Notes: generated by a model from the sequence alone, not told the origin. DNA of 64,000 nt from Paenibacillus lentus (GCF_003931855.1 NZ_CP034248.1:3348001-3412000); one strand, 5' to 3'; shown: positions 1 through 8,841, numbered from the stretch's first letter. Numbers and translations: made by a program.

Positions 1-37
1 CGCAATCTGGCTGTTTCCGAGAAGGGGGCGTATCTGA
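1..37 (+). CDS. 3' end of an upstream gene, probably an ABC-2 permease (partial)
   Basis: Only the last eleven codons are present, reading AIWLFPRRGRI and ending at a TGA (35-37) that overlaps the ATG of the next gene as ATGA. Such translational coupling suggests one operon. A short hydrophobic stretch followed by a basic tail is common at the end of ABC-2 permeases, and the next gene is such a permease, so a second permease subunit is the likely identity. The remnant is too short to prove it. Confidence 0.4.
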   Translation, partial: AIWLFPRRGRI

Positions 38-1140
38 TGAATCCGATATTTTTAGCGCAATGGATGAAGGAAAAGCGTTCACCGATCATGGTTCTCGCCT
101 TCTGCGGATTAAGCATTCTGGCTACACTCATGTTCGGGATGGGCATGGACAACAAGATCAAAATCGGTGTCTTCCCTGCGCAAGGAGTTGAAGCATCTAT
201 TGTAGAGCAATGGGTGGGTCGTTTAAATGAGAGCGAAGCGATTGAATTCTTCCTTCAGGACGAGCAGGAGGCGCGCTCAGAAGTACGCGGGGGACGTGCC
301 GATGCGGCACTGCAAGTGATGGAGAGGGACTATCGTTTTATTGCAGCCATCGACAATCCGAACATACACATTATGGAGCAGCATGTTCGTACCGTATTTA
401 TCGAGGAACTCCAATTGCAGACGGCAGCGGAATACGCTGAAGATGCGGAAGGCTTCCGGGCAGAGGTCGAACGTTATTTGAAACAGCCACCGATCACTGT
501 TCAGCTATATGCTGCTGATGGAAGCGAGCTGGCTAGATATGATATGAGCCTGCAGCTGTTATTCACGTTTACATTATTTCTCGCCGCCTTTACGGTCGGC
601 TTCAAGGTCAATGCCATGACGACGGAGAAAGTCTCAGGCATCTGGAGCCGCATGATTCTATCGCCGATTCGCAAATCGGAGATGTACCTGGGGCATCTGC
701 TGTACAGCCTGCTGATCGGTTTTGTACAAATTCTTATCGTATTTCTTCTCTTCCGTTACGTGATTGGGTTCAACATGGGGAACCACTTCGGAATGCTGAT
801 CCTGATTGCCGCGCTGTATACCTTGACGATTGTCTCTTTTTGCATACTGATTGCAGGAATGGTTCGGACTCCTGAACAGTTTAACATGGTCTTTCCATCT
901 TTCCTTCCGATGATGCCGCTTTTAAGCGGAGGATATATGCCGCCGGGGACGATTACGAATAAAATTCTGCTTGGCATATCTGAAGTGCTTCCCTTGAAGC
1001 ATGCTCTGGATGCCCTGACGGGGATTGCGATCTACAATAGAGGCTGGCTGGATATCTTGCCGTCACTGGCTAAGCTTTGTATTATTGGTGTGATTTGCAT
1101 GGGGATCGGCATTAACTTGATGGAGCGGCGTAGAGCCTAA
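37..1140 (+). CDS. ABC-2 type transporter permease
   Basis: A 367-residue membrane protein of the ABC-2 permease family, expected to form the channel of an ATP-driven exporter. One transmembrane segment lies near residues 18-37, then an extracytoplasmic domain to about residue 175. Five or six hydrophobic segments follow, with the family-typical cytoplasmic loop after the second (TTEKVSGIWSRMILSPI) and a PLLSGGYMPP-like region late in the protein. The start is ATG 37, preceded by GAAGGGGGCG and overlapping the stop of the upstream gene. A clear terminator follows, so it is the last gene of its operon. The ATPase is outside the window and the substrate cannot be read from the sequence. Confidence 0.8.
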   Translation: MNPIFLAQWMKEKRSPIMVLAFCGLSILATLMFGMGMDNKIKIGVFPAQGVEASIVEQWVGRLNESEAIEFFLQDEQEARSEVRGGRADAALQVMERDYRFIAAIDNPNIHIMEQHVRTVFIEELQLQTAAEYAEDAEGFRAEVERYLKQPPITVQLYAADGSELARYDMSLQLLFTFTLFLAAFTVGFKVNAMTTEKVSGIWSRMILSPIRKSEMYLGHLLYSLLIGFVQILIVFLLFRYVIGFNMGNHFGMLILIAALYTLTIVSFCILIAGMVRTPEQFNMVFPSFLPMMPLLSGGYMPPGTITNKILLGISEVLPLKHALDALTGIAIYNRGWLDILPSLAKLCIIGVICMGIGINLMERRRA

Positions 1141-1173
1141 TTTTCTGCTATATGGGCCCTGTGAAATAGAAAA

Positions 1174-1215
1174 GAACATGACAGTTCCATGCGGATGGGA
1201 GCTGTCATGTTTTTG
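1174..1215 (+). terminator. rho-independent terminator
   Basis: Arms AACATGACAG(T)TCC and GGAGCTGTCATGTT enclose a short loop and are followed by a T run. It closes the ABC-2 operon. Confidence 0.85.
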
Positions 1216-1355
1216 TATATGAATCTGTTTTATAACGATATGAAAAGCAAGACGGCGGACAAGATCAGTAGAATTAAGATCCATAATGGATTAATATATA
1301 ATTATCTTGAATATATTGGTATATTAAGTTGATAATGGAACATAGTGAGGTTTGT

Positions 1356-2360
1356 ATGAGGCGAATCAGAACATTTTTAGAAATTTTATATAGACAGACG
1401 ATTAGCGATAGGAAAATTAACATCGTGATTCTTTGCATCTTAACTCTAGCTTTTTCCTTTTTATTTGTAATCTCACAGGAAGTTATTCAAAAGTTTACTG
1501 AATACGGTGAATTAGATGAAGGTGCAAGAACCTATGAAATAAGCTTTTCAGGAATTAACTCTGTAAAGTCGTTTGATGTTATTCTGAAAGAGTTTAGCAG
1601 CAGAAATATCGAGAAAATCAAACATATTAATTTGACAGTTAGAAACAACGGAATATTTCATTTGGATCTGATTTTTTCTAGTAACTACAAGGATATATAT
1701 CCTCAGTCCATGGAAAATAGAATTATTCAGGGTAGAAATTTTAGCGAAAATGAGATAGATGCTGGTGAAGACGTAATAATACTTAGTCAGAGTGATTATT
1801 CTGAATTTTATTCAAATGTTAGCTTAGGCGATAGGATCGACTTTTCTGGCTACGATTTTGAATTAATAGGAATTAGCAGGGATGATAATAAAACGAGCTC
1901 AGTAATCCCTTACAATACGATCTTAAAAATATCACAATACAACAATAACCCCTTTCGCATGAATGAAGCATTCCTTACGTTGGAAGAGCGGTTAAGTAAA
2001 AAAGAAATCCGTAAGATGATCAAGGCAGCGAGAAATAACGATTTAAACGATGCTAATATTCAGATTAAAACTTCATCTTCCTGGATGATGGTAAGTATAA
2101 TGGAGAATATTTCTGGAAGTGTCATGGCGTCTTTAGTAGTTATTTTTTTCTGTGTTCTTAACATATTTAAAATGATAAAAATATTACACTTGCGAAACAA
2201 GAATACTATGATGATATATCGAAACCTAGGTTATGAAAACCTATATATAATTTTAACTTTTGTTGTCGAGATATTTATTTTATTCATGATTTCTATCAGT
2301 GTAAGTCACTATATCTCCATTCACTTAGGCTCTATTATTAAGAGTATGAGCTTTATTTAG
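1356..2360 (+). CDS. FtsX-like ABC transporter permease, first subunit
   Basis: A 334-residue membrane protein. A first membrane span (about residues 18-40) is followed by a long extracytoplasmic domain of about 200 residues like the MacB periplasmic domain. Two further spans lie near the end (ASLVVIFFCVLNIFKMI and ILTFVVEIFILFMISI). Standard FtsX permeases have three spans after the extracytoplasmic domain, and I see only two. ATG 1356 is chosen because GTGAGG lies five bases upstream; an in-frame TTG at 1329 has no such site. The next two genes are a second FtsX-like protein and an ATPase. Base composition is much more AT-rich than the core genes, suggesting transfer. Peptide export or bacteriocin self-protection is possible but is inference. 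Confidence 0.65.
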   Translation: MRRIRTFLEILYRQTISDRKINIVILCILTLAFSFLFVISQEVIQKFTEYGELDEGARTYEISFSGINSVKSFDVILKEFSSRNIEKIKHINLTVRNNGIFHLDLIFSSNYKDIYPQSMENRIIQGRNFSENEIDAGEDVIILSQSDYSEFYSNVSLGDRIDFSGYDFELIGISRDDNKTSSVIPYNTILKISQYNNNPFRMNEAFLTLEERLSKKEIRKMIKAARNNDLNDANIQIKTSSSWMMVSIMENISGSVMASLVVIFFCVLNIFKMIKILHLRNKNTMMIYRNLGYENLYIILTFVVEIFILFMISISVSHYISIHLGSIIKSMSFI

Positions 2361-2377
2361 TGCAGAAAAGGACAGTT

Positions 2378-3556
2378 ATGAGAAAAAAATATGAATTTAT
2401 AAAGCTATTTATCAAAAACAGTGAGAAAAAATATTTATTGCTTGGTTTTGAGTTAGTAGTATTCTGCTTTCTTTTTCATATCGTTTTTTATAACGTGAAT
2501 GAGATTAAACATCTTAAGCAAACTTTGGAGAGTATAGGCTCATCTGAGCTTTACCGAGCTGATTATAATTTAGAAAATGTAAATAATATAAATGATGAGT
2601 TGAATAAATTAGAGGAAATGTTACCCCAAGGAATACAGCTCCTTGCTCCATCCAAGGGCGTCGCGTTTACGAATCAATACTATGATTATAGGCAAGTTAC
2701 TGCAAGCTTTTTAACTCCAAATGAAGTGCAACAATATAGATATAACCTTTCAAAAGGTGAATATTTTGACAAACAGCAGGTTCAAGAGGGGATATATCCT
2801 GCAATAATACCGGAAGAACTAAGTGGCCATTATAAACTTGGTGAAGTATATAACATAGATATAGTCAAAAAATTTGAGACGATAAAATCGATTAAAATAG
2901 AAGTAATTGGTAGCCGTAAAAATAATTATATTTTAGATACCGCTTATGCAAGCACCAATATATTTAATCGAGAGGCTACGATTTTAGTCTTTGATAAATT
3001 TAATGAAATGTCTCCATTTTTTTATACAGAATACAAAGGAGACCTTTCTATTACGTTAAAAAATAAAGGTGCTTATTCGGAAAATTTATTTATTTCTATG
3101 CTAGAGGATTACGGATTAAGGAATGTAGAAAGCATTGAAGATCGTGTTTTGAAGATAAACAGACTGACTTACAAGGATATGTACATTTATGTCATGTTAT
3201 TAATCGTTATTGTGCCACTCGTTATTTTCTCCTTTGCCAGTTTTCATTATTTGGAATTTCAGAACAGAAAAAGAGAATACTTCATTTATGTAAGTACTGG
3301 GTTAGCTTCAGGTTTCTTTTTTCAATCCATACTTTTACTAAATATTGTTGTTTTTATCATTCCAATTATCTTGCAAGAGCTGATCTGGTTTTTGATTTGC
3401 GAGATCAGGGATCTCACATTCTATGGGTTGCACAGCCTGTTGATTTTACTTATGGGTATATTAGCTGCAACAATCGCTTCTTTATTTAACACTTATTTTA
3501 TAAACAAAATTAAATATGACGATAAAATGTTGCATAAGGAGATTTCTTGTGAATAA
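2378..3556 (+). CDS. FtsX-like ABC transporter permease, second subunit
   Basis: A 392-residue membrane protein with one N-terminal span (about residues 19-39), an extracytoplasmic domain to about residue 265, and three C-terminal spans. This is the FtsX/MacB permease layout. ATG 2378 is preferred because AAAAGGA ends five bases before it; a GTG at 2360 overlapping the previous stop lacks a site. Its 3' end overlaps the start of the ATPase gene by eight bases, so the three genes are almost certainly one operon. It probably pairs with the preceding permease as a heterodimer. The substrate is unknown. Confidence 0.65.
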   Translation: MRKKYEFIKLFIKNSEKKYLLLGFELVVFCFLFHIVFYNVNEIKHLKQTLESIGSSELYRADYNLENVNNINDELNKLEEMLPQGIQLLAPSKGVAFTNQYYDYRQVTASFLTPNEVQQYRYNLSKGEYFDKQQVQEGIYPAIIPEELSGHYKLGEVYNIDIVKKFETIKSIKIEVIGSRKNNYILDTAYASTNIFNREATILVFDKFNEMSPFFYTEYKGDLSITLKNKGAYSENLFISMLEDYGLRNVESIEDRVLKINRLTYKDMYIYVMLLIVIVPLVIFSFASFHYLEFQNRKREYFIYVSTGLASGFFFQSILLLNIVVFIIPIILQELIWFLICEIRDLTFYGLHSLLILLMGILAATIASLFNTYFINKIKYDDKMLHKEISCE

Positions 3557-4220
3557 CGACATTGTAATTTTAAAGGGGATAGGAAAACAATATAGTGCAC
3601 ATGGGTTAGCTATAGACAATATAAATTTATCTGTGAAATCCGGTGAGATGGTCGCAATTATTGGTGAATCAGGTTCTGGAAAAACGACTTTACTGAACAT
3701 CATCGGAGGAAATATCAAGGAATATTTGGGTCATTACAAGTTTCAGGGGAAGGATTTTAACTCCTTGTCCAAAAGAGAAATAGCAGAAAAGAAAAACAAG
3801 TGTATCGGTTATATAATACAAGATTACGGACTAATTGATGACCTATCGGTATACAACAATGTCAAGTTACCCTTATTGTTTAATCAAGACATTAAAATAA
3901 ATCAGATTAAAGGGTTAGTTATGAGTGTACTAGAAAAAGTAAACCTGTCAAAATTTACGGATAGAAAAGTAAGGCAGTTATCTGGTGGAGAAAAACAGAG
4001 AGTTGCGATTGCCAGAGCAATCATAAATCGTCCAACGTTAGTTATTGCTGATGAGCCAACAGCGGCGTTAGATACTTCAAACACGTTTAAAGTCATGGAA
4101 TTATTAAAGAAAATCAATGTTGAGGAAGGAGTTACATTCATTATTGCCACGCACAATAAGAAGGTTGCAGAAATGTGCAATAGAACAATCATGTTGCAGG
4201 ACGGAAAAATTGTGAATTAA
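3549..4220 (+). CDS. ABC transporter ATP-binding protein (MacB/LolD type)
   Basis: A 223-residue ATPase that would power the two FtsX-like permeases. Visible motifs: Walker A GESGSGKTT, a Q-loop region (IIQDYGLIDDLSVYNNV), the signature LSGGEKQRVAIARA, Walker B with catalytic Glu (LVIADEPTAALD) and the switch His in IIATHNKK. Start chosen as GTG 3549, because AAGGAGA lies seven bases upstream, inside the end of the previous gene. Length and motifs fit the MacB/LolD/FtsE branch that works with FtsX-fold permeases. A strong hairpin terminator follows. Confidence 0.85.
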   Translation: MNNDIVILKGIGKQYSAHGLAIDNINLSVKSGEMVAIIGESGSGKTTLLNIIGGNIKEYLGHYKFQGKDFNSLSKREIAEKKNKCIGYIIQDYGLIDDLSVYNNVKLPLLFNQDIKINQIKGLVMSVLEKVNLSKFTDRKVRQLSGGEKQRVAIARAIINRPTLVIADEPTAALDTSNTFKVMELLKKINVEEGVTFIIATHNKKVAEMCNRTIMLQDGKIVN

Positions 4221-4256
4221 GGTTTTGTTGTCAAAAGAAGTTTGACGGTTTTTAAT

Positions 4257-4305
4257 GAAACCTGCAGCCAGGGCGATATGACCTGGCTGCAGGTTTGTTT
4301 GCTTA
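4257..4305 (+). terminator. rho-independent terminator
   Basis: A long stem, AACCTGCAGCCAGG against CCTGGCTGCAGGTT, with a nine-base loop and a T-rich tail. It ends the FtsX-type ABC operon and lies between convergent genes, so it may serve both strands. Confidence 0.85.
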
Positions 4306-4309
4306 CTTT

Positions 4310-4708
4310 TTACGAAAAAATACGATCCACGCCTTGAACCTCTTCCGTCGTTAGCAGGATATACATAGTTCTTAATTTGTTAAATACCTGCTCAGCACCC
4401 TTGGCCCCTGGAATGATGGCATCGATCGTTTACGAATTGTTTGTAGCTTGATCCGGATAATGAATGTTCATGGATCGATATAGTCGGTTTGGAGACGTTT
4501 TAAGCTTTTCTCCACTTCATCTTTCATGAAGGCAGGGGAGTTGTCCATAACCATCTGATTGTCAACGAACTTGGGAGAGACCTTCGTGGCGATGACGATG
4601 TCTGAGCGCTTGCCGCTTTCTTTGACGACTTCGCCAATAAGCTCCTCGGAACGTCCCATTCCGTACATAAATGCCGTATCCAGTAGATTAATTCCGTGGT
4701 CGATTTTT
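4310..4708 (-). pseudogene. aldo/keto reductase remnant
   Basis: On the minus strand the reading [20 protein letters not shown], then [22 protein letters not shown], matches the Asp/Tyr active-site region of NADPH-dependent aldo/keto reductases. It runs to [11 protein letters not shown] and stops. Just beyond, another reading gives [13 protein letters not shown], a stop, then AIIPGAKGAEQVFNK and LTTEEVQGVDRIFS, which is the usual C-terminus. The N-terminal strand and about 120 central residues are missing and at least one stop intervenes. Upstream the reading frame continues without a break into the IclR remnant, so a deletion joined the two genes. It is not expected to be functional. Confidence 0.75.
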
Positions 4709-5324
4709 CCATACAAAACCGGAGAAGCAATGCAGTGCAGCCCTTCGTGAAATTCCTCATAGTCCGTGGCGTACTGCCGCTGTTTAATCGCCTCCAGATG
4801 GTGAAGAAACAGTACGGGATCCGTAAAAGTATGATCTGTCGCTTTCGGTAAAGATAAATTCAAATGCATATTTAGCTGCGCAGAGGGTTCAAGATAGGCT
4901 GAAATGACCTTTCCAAGAGCGTTCTGATGCGCAGGCAAAGGCTGCCGACTTTTTGGGACATCATTTCCTTCGTCTGCGCACGATACACTTGATGAACGAT
5001 GACATGGGTTCCTTCCAGCATCTCGATATAGAGATCCCTCGCCACCTTCACCCCCAACTCGTAAAGAACCTGCATTTTACTCCAATCCACCTGAAAGGCA
5101 TTCTTTCGCTGTGGAGCGTACATCCCTGGATGCAGCCGATAATACTTATCTGCTTTCAGGACGTATTCCATTTCCTCTAGCGTGTACAAAAGGTGAAACA
5201 CCGTCGTTTTGTTCAATTTCAGCTCTTCGGAAATCTCTGTTATCGTCAAGATCGGATGAACTTTTAGAAGATCCAACACTTGGAGCCCCTTTTTTAAGCT
5301 GGAAACCTCATATCTGGAAATCAT
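4708..5324 (-). pseudogene. IclR-family transcriptional regulator, frameshifted and truncated
   Basis: The N-terminal winged helix is clear (SLKKGLQVLDLLKVHP, then LTITEISEELKLNKTTVFHLL), followed by the effector-domain start. Near 4938-4945 the frame changes: one frame gives [12 protein letters not shown], while the other continues the family sequence [16 protein letters not shown]. The second frame runs to CIASPVLYG and then passes into aldo/keto reductase sequence at about 4708, losing the last part of the IclR effector domain. ATG 5324 follows AAGGTGAG. IclR proteins usually control adjacent catabolic genes, so the fused reductase may have come from a nearby target operon (inference). Confidence 0.8.
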
Positions 5325-5428
5325 ACTCACCTTAGCCTCAAATTAAGCTTAGAATAACTCTATTCTGGTTTCAAAAATCATTCTAATTGTTTCGCTATGT
5401 GAAATTATATAACAGGAGGGGGAGTGAT

Positions 5429-5596
5429 ATGAGGGGAGATTTGGATTTGGGGGAAGTCTTTCGTGAAGATAGTAGGAAACAATATACTGAAGGAATTTAT
5501 TATAGAAAAAAGAGGATAATTTCAAAATATAGGATATACAAGAATAGGGTATTGGAGAAGTTGAGGGTAAGGGAGCCATTTGAGAGATTGTTTTAG
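5429..5596 (+). CDS. possible small protein of 55 residues
   Basis: ATG 5429 follows a very good ribosome binding site (AGGAGGGGGAG). The product starts MRGDLDLGEVFREDSRKQY and is rich in Arg, Lys and Glu. I recognise no family. The strand is purine-rich, which keeps frames open by composition alone, so coding is uncertain. It lies between the IclR remnant and the reverse transcriptase gene; the space could equally be a leader or a non-coding RNA belonging to the reverse transcriptase. Confidence 0.25.
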   Translation: MRGDLDLGEVFREDSRKQYTEGIYYRKKRIISKYRIYKNRVLEKLRVREPFERLF

Positions 5597-5691
5597 AAGA
5601 TTCGAATGAATTATTTACTTGTGGAAATTAATCCAAGAATTTTATTTATGGTACAATATACCTAATTGAGTTGCTGGGAGGAAGATGGAAA

Positions 5692-7506
5692 TTGCAAACA
5701 GAGCGTTTTATAAACCTTAGAAAACCTGAGTTGGAAAAAATATTTAAGAAAAGCAATATAATTGAGGTTTGGAGAAAAATAGTGAAGAATCAATTGCGCA
5801 ATATTGATTTAAAAGATCTGTTTGATCACTATGATTTTAATTATAATATTGAGGAAAGAGCAACTACAATACGAAATGATATTTTAAATGGAAATTATAA
5901 AGTTTCTCAGGCACTTACATATAGAATCGAAAAAAAATTTGGCGTTTGTAGGCATCTTGTGACTCCGCAACCAACTGATGCTCTGGTTTTTCAGGTTCTT
6001 ATTGAAAGCGTATCAAAAGAAATTTTAGAAAACCAACCTTCAAAGAATGCTTTTTACTCAAGAGATAAACATAGTGTATCGATCCCTCATGAAGTTGATG
6101 AGTATATGCTTAACTGGAGACAACAATGGAAGAAAATGCAGAAAATGATCTATAATTTTACCGATGAGCAGGATTTTATAATCGTTACTGATATTTCTAA
6201 TTATTATGACAGTATAGATATTAATGAGCTTCGTAAAGTATTTACTAGTTATTCAAAAATGAATGAAGTCTTAATTGACCTTGTATTTAAGATAATAGAA
6301 GAGATATCATGGAAACCAGATTACTTGCCATATTCTTCGCGAGGACTACCCACTACTAATATAGAAGGAGTGCGATTACTCGCCCACTCTTTTTTATTTG
6401 AAGTAGATGAAGTTGTAAAACAAGCAACAAATGGTAGCTTCGCCCGATGGATGGATGATATAACGATTGGTGTTAATTCGAGGAGGCAAGCTGTCGAAAT
6501 AATAAGTTCTATATCGGATATGTTAAAGAGTCGAGGCCTTGCATTAAATTTATCAAAGACAAATATTTATGATGAAAAACAAGGTTATTATCATTTTCAA
6601 ATTGAAGAGAATAGGTATTTAGATAGTATTGAAAAAGTTAAAAAGGGTGACTCTGATTATAAGGAAATATGTAAGGATGTACATAAAAAATTCAAGCAAC
6701 ATTTCAAAGATCAAGGAGCGAAATATTGGGAAAAGGCTACAAAACGTTATATTACAGCTTATGGAAGGCTTGAATCAACAAAGCTGTTAAATGATCTGCC
6801 CAGTATATATTCTGAATACCCCAATCTAAGAAGTAACCTAAACCTTTATTTGTCAATTTTAGGATACGAAAAAAATACTTCTGAAAAGGTATTGGAAATA
6901 ATAAAGAAAATTGATATATTTGATGATATTTCAATGTATCAATTATGTTATTTAGTAACTCAGTGGGAAATCCCTACCGATGAAAAAGCAAAAAAATTCT
7001 TAAAAGAGTTTGAAGCGAATATTACAAAGCTTTCATTTAATAGAAGAGTAGCTTCAGATTTTTACTGTTTATTATGGTTCAAAGCTAAATACAATCATCC
7101 TGAGGACTTACTTAATTTTATAACAAAATATAAAAATTTATGGCAAACAGAACCATTTTTACGAAGACAAGTAACAGCTATTATTTCAAGGCTTCTAACA
7201 ACAAATGAGAAGTCTGGGGAAACATTATTAGCAAGTCAGATATCTTCAGGAGTGCCAAATACGGTAACTTTGGCGAGTCAGATTCTAGCTTTTAAAGATT
7301 TAGAAAAGTTGGAAAGCAAGATGCTATTTTATCTATTTCCTACTTCTAGTCAACGAGCATATCCACTTCCAAAATTTCTTGTATTATGTTCCGTACTAAA
7401 TTCCAAAGAAATAAGAAGCGATAGTTCAATAAGAGAAAAAATTATATTAAATATTAAAGATCCGTATTATTTAAAATGGCTCGACCTACAATATAATATT
7501 AACTAA
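5692..7506 (+). CDS. reverse transcriptase of unknown-group / defence type (Abi/DRT-like)
   Basis: A 604-residue protein with the palm of a reverse transcriptase. Motif A is VTDISNYYDSID (Asp 167 and 173), motif B GLPTTNIEGVRLLAHSFL, motif C FARWMDDITIG (Asp 255 and 256), and motif D GLALNLSKTN. Motifs 1-2 are visible as KKFGVCRHLVTPQPTDALVF. After about residue 300 there is no maturase, endonuclease or integrase domain, only about 300 residues that look helical. This layout is known from abortive-infection (AbiA/AbiK) and unknown-group DRT enzymes, not from group II intron proteins. TTG 5692 is chosen from GGGAGGA 10 bases upstream. It sits directly beside the toxin island. The exact DRT subtype cannot be assigned by eye. 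Confidence 0.8.
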   Translation: MQTERFINLRKPELEKIFKKSNIIEVWRKIVKNQLRNIDLKDLFDHYDFNYNIEERATTIRNDILNGNYKVSQALTYRIEKKFGVCRHLVTPQPTDALVFQVLIESVSKEILENQPSKNAFYSRDKHSVSIPHEVDEYMLNWRQQWKKMQKMIYNFTDEQDFIIVTDISNYYDSIDINELRKVFTSYSKMNEVLIDLVFKIIEEISWKPDYLPYSSRGLPTTNIEGVRLLAHSFLFEVDEVVKQATNGSFARWMDDITIGVNSRRQAVEIISSISDMLKSRGLALNLSKTNIYDEKQGYYHFQIEENRYLDSIEKVKKGDSDYKEICKDVHKKFKQHFKDQGAKYWEKATKRYITAYGRLESTKLLNDLPSIYSEYPNLRSNLNLYLSILGYEKNTSEKVLEIIKKIDIFDDISMYQLCYLVTQWEIPTDEKAKKFLKEFEANITKLSFNRRVASDFYCLLWFKAKYNHPEDLLNFITKYKNLWQTEPFLRRQVTAIISRLLTTNEKSGETLLASQISSGVPNTVTLASQILAFKDLEKLESKMLFYLFPTSSQRAYPLPKFLVLCSVLNSKEIRSDSSIREKIILNIKDPYYLKWLDLQYNIN

Positions 7507-8100
7507 AAGTATTCCCGATGGCTTAGAAACAGGTACAGCATTTTCTCATTTATATTAATTAAAATGTACATGAATACTGGAGATAAAAGGATAAAAGTAT
7601 CTTTCAGGTAAATCTTATCATCCAGCTAATCGTTGAGGAACCTACGCGTTGTATCGATGTGAGACTACATTTAAAAACTTCATGCTGAATGCTACTGTTA
7701 AGAGCCGATACCGTTTTAGTGACTAAAGAAAAAAGCAATACCAACGGCACGGAATGACCGTGTAAGTAACTAACCATTCCTTAGATCAAATCGCCCCCAA
7801 ATCGATAAATTCTACAACCGGCCTTCCGTTACTGCTGTCGTCGTTACGGGGAAGGCATCGGACTTAACAGCTGCTGTTCGGTAATTATCAGCAGAGGAAA
7901 TCATTTGTTACAGCTTCCGCGTCCGTGGAGCAGATTAGATCCAATTAACAAAGGTGCCTACCGATTTCGGTAATCATATTTTCCATATCGATATGGGCTA
8001 CAGAACTACAATTATTGACATTAATTTAAAATTAATCCTATTATGAATGTTTATGAAAAATAAAAGTACTTTTTAGCTAATGAAAAAAACAGTGAGTCTA
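7507..8100 (+). other. 594-base stretch without a recognisable gene
   Basis: No convincing open frame is present. A plus-strand reading through about 7795-8030 gives protein-like segments (NRPSVTAVVVTGKASDLTAAV, later FGNHIFHIDMGYRTTIIDIN) but is broken by stops, so an eroded gene is possible. Short inverted repeats occur, for example GGCCTTCC with GGGAAGGC near 7820-7857 and GGCACGG with CCGTGT near 7746-7763. Several reverse-transcriptase defence systems carry an adjacent structured RNA, so a non-coding RNA here is possible but unproven. Confidence 0.4.
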
Positions 8101-8132
8101 GAAAAAGGGATCAAAATTTGATCCCTTTTTTG
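8101..8132. terminator. bidirectional terminator
   Basis: GAAAAAGGGATCAAA pairs with TTTGATCCCTTTTTT around a tiny loop, with A and T runs on both sides. It separates the reverse transcriptase region from the convergent repressor gene. Confidence 0.8.
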
Positions 8133-8204
8133 TGGAGATTTAATGGCAATTCATTTGCAAACTGCTTTTTTTTGTTCAATTCCAAACTACATTAGCTCTA
8201 ATAT

Positions 8205-8414
8205 TTAAGTTCGCTTAGGATTATCAGTTTGACCCAATATGTAATCTATACTTACGTTGTAATAATTGGATAACTTTATCAGTACTAGGCTGGGAACATC
8301 TAAGTTTCCACTTTCATACCGCGAATATGTTGCTTGCGTAATATTTAAATAGTCAGCCAATTGAGTTTGAGTTAAATCTCTATCTTCTCGTAAACTTCTT
8401 ATTCTTTTATACAT
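8205..8414 (-). CDS. XRE/Cro-type helix-turn-helix regulator
   Basis: A 69-residue single-domain DNA-binding protein. The helix-turn-helix is DRDLTQTQLADYLNITQATY followed by SRYESGNLDVPS, and the tail SNYYNVSIDYILGQTD is the usual end of small Xre regulators. ATG 8414 is chosen because GGGTGAT lies upstream and the protein then begins MYKRIRSLRED; an earlier start would add an unlikely hydrophobic extension. It is divergent from the DUF6809-like gene, with about 150 bases between them, so it may control that gene or itself. Confidence 0.85.
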   Translation of the reverse strand: MYKRIRSLREDRDLTQTQLADYLNITQATYSRYESGNLDVPSLVLIKLSNYYNVSIDYILGQTDNPKRT

Positions 8415-8562
8415 GATTATCACCCAAGCCAAGTTTAACTTATGCAATAACCGCATATTGACTTTTATGCAGTTTTCGTATAATTTTGGGTGTAAGGCAA
8501 CTTATGGGAATCCATATATAGAGAATACAATCAAATATTATTTTTAAGGGGATGGATCGTCA

Positions 8563-8841
8563 ATGGAAAGCATGATAGAAAAAATCTATAACGGATCACT
8601 GCAGCCAGACGTGTACATAAATCCACAAGATCCCGAATACCGCAAGCTGACGAAAGAAACCTCGAACCTTATGGAGGAATGTCAGAAAAGATTTTCGGAA
8701 AAAGACTTTAAATTTATCGAAGGTATCATCGATTTATACGGAAAGTCTTACTCTATGCATTCCACCGCGTCATTTATCTATGGGTTTAAAATCGGTGCCC
8801 TGATGATGATCGAGGTGTTGAATGTAAAGCCGGAAACATAG
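8563..8841 (+). CDS. DUF6809-like small protein
   Basis: A 92-residue soluble protein starting MESMIEKIYNGSLQPDVYI, preceded by AAGGGGATGG at good spacing. The pattern of a YNG-PD start, a DPEYR segment and a mostly helical remainder resembles the DUF6809 family often found near small Xre regulators in Bacilli. I recall this family from memory and could not search. No catalytic motif is visible. It lies between the divergent repressor and the toxin gene. Confidence 0.6.
   Translation: MESMIEKIYNGSLQPDVYINPQDPEYRKLTKETSNLMEECQKRFSEKDFKFIEGIIDLYGKSYSMHSTASFIYGFKIGALMMIEVLNVKPET

Noticed and set aside
4468-4938. A 156-codon minus-strand frame that could be annotated as one hypothetical protein
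   Set aside because: It is the second half of a frameshifted IclR gene fused to part of an aldo/keto reductase; neither domain is complete.
5349-5579. A minus-strand 76-codon frame opposite the small gene at 5429
   Set aside because: It has no ribosome binding site and lies in a purine-rich stretch that keeps frames open by composition. The plus-strand frame has a much better start.
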